Part shown: piece by piece, positions 62,396 through 64,000 of the stretch
Numbering within the stretch: the first letter of the stretch is position 1
Layout of the letters: the number at the start of each line of letters is the position of its first letter
Source of the DNA: Gillisella vitis
GTDB taxonomy: Bacteria > Pseudomonadota > Alphaproteobacteria > Rhizobiales > Rhizobiaceae
NCBI GenBank assembly: GCA_009744235.1
Contig: WPHV01000002.1
Coordinates: forward strand, 524,436 to 588,435
Direction: 5' to 3'
Length of the DNA stretch: 64,000 bases
Position numbers and translations under genes: made by a program
The notes under the pieces: model-generated
The model's database searches: none
What the model was told of the DNA's origin: nothing
Seen by the model: only the letters and a program-made list of their open reading frames with translations

Positions 62396-63790
62396 ATGAC
62401 CGATCTTGTTGATTTGACCATCCGGGAACTGGTTGCCGGTTTCAGCGCCAAGACCCTGTCGCCGGAAGACTATTGGAACGCCGTCGAGGCCCGGATCGAT
62501 GCTTTCGAGCCGTCTGTTCAGGCGCTTTACCTCTATGATCCCCAAAGCGCCCGCGCCCAGGCCCGCGCCTCGACGGATCGCTGGCAGCGCGGCGCGTCGC
62601 TTGGCCCGCTCGACGGCATTCCTGTCTCACTGAAGGAACTGATTGCCACGAAAGGCCAGCCGGTGCCGCTCGGCACCGCTGCTGTTGATCTCGTACCGGC
62701 GGCAGCAGACGCGCCGATTGCGGCCCGGATGCGCGAGGATGGGGCGGTGATTTTCGCCAAGACCACGTGCCCGGATTACGGCATGCTGTCTTCGGGCCTG
62801 TCGAGTTTTCATCCGCTCAGCCGTAATCCCTGGGATCTCAGCCAAAACCCTGGTGGCTCCAGCGCCGGGGCGGCGGCGGCGGGGGCTGCCGGGTTCGGTC
62901 CGCTGCATATCGGCACGGATATTGGCGGCTCGGTGCGCCTGCCCGCCGGATGGACCGGGCTGTTCGGCTTTAAGCCCAGCCATGGCCGCATCCCTGTTGA
63001 TCCCTATTATGTCGGGCGTTGCGCCGGGCCAATGACCCGCTGCGTTGATGATGCCGCCTATTCGATGATGACCCTGGCGCGTCCGGACTGGCGCGACGGC
63101 ACCAGTCTGCCTGCTCAGGCGATCAACTGGCTGGACGAGGATATCGATATCAGCGGCATGAAAATCGGTGTCATGCTGGATGCAGGCTGCGGTCTTGCTG
63201 CCGAGGAAGAGGTGCGCGAGGCGGTTCTTGCTGCCGCCAAGCGCTTCGAGGCGGCAGGGGCCGAGGTTTTCGAGGTAGGCCCGGTGATGAACCGCGCCAT
63301 GCTGGATGGGCTGGATGTGTTCTGGCGGGCAAAATTCTGGGGCGATATTGCCGCGCTCAGCACGGAAAAGCGTCAGATGATCCTGCCCTATATCTATGAA
63401 TGGGCCGAGGGGGGCGCCAGCGTCAGCGGTGTCGATGCGGTTAAGGGCTTTGGCCAGACCATCGAGATGCGCAAGACCTGCGGCGCGCTGTTTACCCGCG
63501 TCGATGCGGTTCTGTCGCCGGTCAATCCTGTCGTTTCCTACCCGGCGGACTGGGCCTCGCCGACCAATGATCCGCAAAAACCCTTTGAGCACATTGCCTT
63601 CACGGTGCCGTGGAACATGTCGGAACAGCCAGCGGCATCGATCAATTGCGGCTTTTCAAACAGCGGCATGCCAATAGGTTTGCAGATTGTTGGTCCGCGA
63701 TTTGCCGATCTGACCGTGCTGAAACTGTCGAAACTGTTTGAAAGCTGGACCGGGCGGATCAGCACTTGGCCGCAGCCGCCACGGTCTTGA
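62396..63790 (+). CDS. Amidase-signature family amidase
   Basis: A 464-residue enzyme of the amidase signature family. The catalytic Ser-cisSer-Lys triad is visible: Lys80 in GIPVSLKE, Ser155 in NPGGSSAGAA, and nucleophile Ser179 in GTDIGGSVRLPA. It lacks the companion subunits of the GatCAB complex and has no signal peptide, so it is a catabolic cytoplasmic amidase rather than the tRNA amidotransferase. It ends the second importer operon and likely hydrolyses the imported amide or peptide. Confidence 0.9.
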   Translation: MTDLVDLTIRELVAGFSAKTLSPEDYWNAVEARIDAFEPSVQALYLYDPQSARAQARASTDRWQRGASLGPLDGIPVSLKELIATKGQPVPLGTAAVDLVPAAADAPIAARMREDGAVIFAKTTCPDYGMLSSGLSSFHPLSRNPWDLSQNPGGSSAGAAAAGAAGFGPLHIGTDIGGSVRLPAGWTGLFGFKPSHGRIPVDPYYVGRCAGPMTRCVDDAAYSMMTLARPDWRDGTSLPAQAINWLDEDIDISGMKIGVMLDAGCGLAAEEEVREAVLAAAKRFEAAGAEVFEVGPVMNRAMLDGLDVFWRAKFWGDIAALSTEKRQMILPYIYEWAEGGASVSGVDAVKGFGQTIEMRKTCGALFTRVDAVLSPVNPVVSYPADWASPTNDPQKPFEHIAFTVPWNMSEQPAASINCGFSNSGMPIGLQIVGPRFADLTVLKLSKLFESWTGRISTWPQPPRS

Positions 63791-63921
63791 GGGGCTTATA
63801 CAAAGGTTCATTGAAAATGACTCTTTGTGTTCTTCACAGTACATGCCGCAAACGTTTTTATGTGCCGCTTACCCCCCCTTGTATCTACATATTGTCAATC
63901 GTGTAAGATTGTAGCGACTGT

Positions 63922-63953
63922 GCCTTCGACCGGGTGGCCACCCGGTCGAAGGC
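63922..63953. terminator. 32-bp perfect palindrome after the amidase gene
   Basis: The sequence 63922-63953 equals its own reverse complement (16-bp arms, no spacer). Outer hexamers GCGACT (63914-63919) and AGTCGC (63961-63966) extend the symmetry. It lies 130 bp beyond the amidase stop. A terminator or a dimeric-protein site are both possible; no T-run follows directly. Confidence 0.5.
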
Positions 63954-64000
63954 GTGGCGAAGTCGCCCGTCCCCCCACCGGTTACAACCGCGGCAGAGCC

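Noticed and set aside
62396-63790. Alternative call as GatA of the glutamyl-tRNA amidotransferase
   Set aside because: No GatB/GatC nearby and the gene ends a catabolic importer operon.

Overview
The window looks like a chromosomal or chromid segment of an alphaproteobacterium, most likely Rhizobiaceae (Agrobacterium/Allorhizobium/Rhizobium type). This is inferred from the moderately high GC, the dense ABC importer operons, the class III nucleotide cyclases and the short ATGA overlaps inside operons. No rRNA, tRNA, CRISPR array, insertion sequence or phage gene was found. All functional names rest on motifs read from translations; no database search was run.

Region 1 (1-3400): the tail of an IclR-type regulator, an MFS exporter, an outer-membrane channel-like protein and two strong hairpin terminators. 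Region 2 (4024-15306) is a second-messenger block. It holds a small secreted protein with a molybdopterin-oxidoreductase-like fold, a GGDEF-EAL protein, an MBL-fold hydrolase, a membrane [2Fe-2S]-adenylate cyclase, a second soluble cyclase, an ABC-exporter-like protein that has lost all its ATPase motifs, a cNMP-binding protein and an inositol-monophosphatase-like enzyme. Region 3 (15285-21946) holds a minus-strand ABC importer operon ending in a glycerophosphodiesterase, a MobA/MocA-like nucleotidyltransferase and a mannonate-dehydratase-like enzyme.

Region 4 (22583-45779) is the main feature: a gene set related to bacterial polyunsaturated fatty acid (Pfa) synthases. In order it encodes an FAD oxidoreductase, a DUF2269-like membrane protein, a free-standing ACP, a thioesterase, a KS-AT-ACPx4-KR-DH megasynthase (2439 aa), a KS-CLF-AT-DH-DH megasynthase (2368 aa), a PfaD-type flavin enoyl reductase and two acyl-CoA-dehydrogenase-like flavoproteins. 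Both flavoproteins have Asp where the usual catalytic Glu is expected. The reading proposed here is an iterative synthase for a polyunsaturated acyl chain that is further oxidised by three flavoenzymes and released or transferred by the thioesterase/ACP pair. No phosphopantetheinyl transferase is present, so that activity must come from elsewhere.

Region 5 (45791-63790) contains two divergent Dpp/Opp-type importer operons, each with amide-bond hydrolases. The minus-strand operon runs AmiC-like sensor, ANTAR regulator, prolyl-iminopeptidase-like hydrolase, binding protein, two permeases, two ATPases, formamidase-like enzyme. Its leader carries an intrinsic terminator between a candidate promoter and the first gene, which suggests AmiR-style antitermination. 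The plus-strand operon runs binding protein, two permeases, two ATPases, amidase, and is preceded by a LysR regulator. A 32-bp perfect palindrome lies near the right edge.
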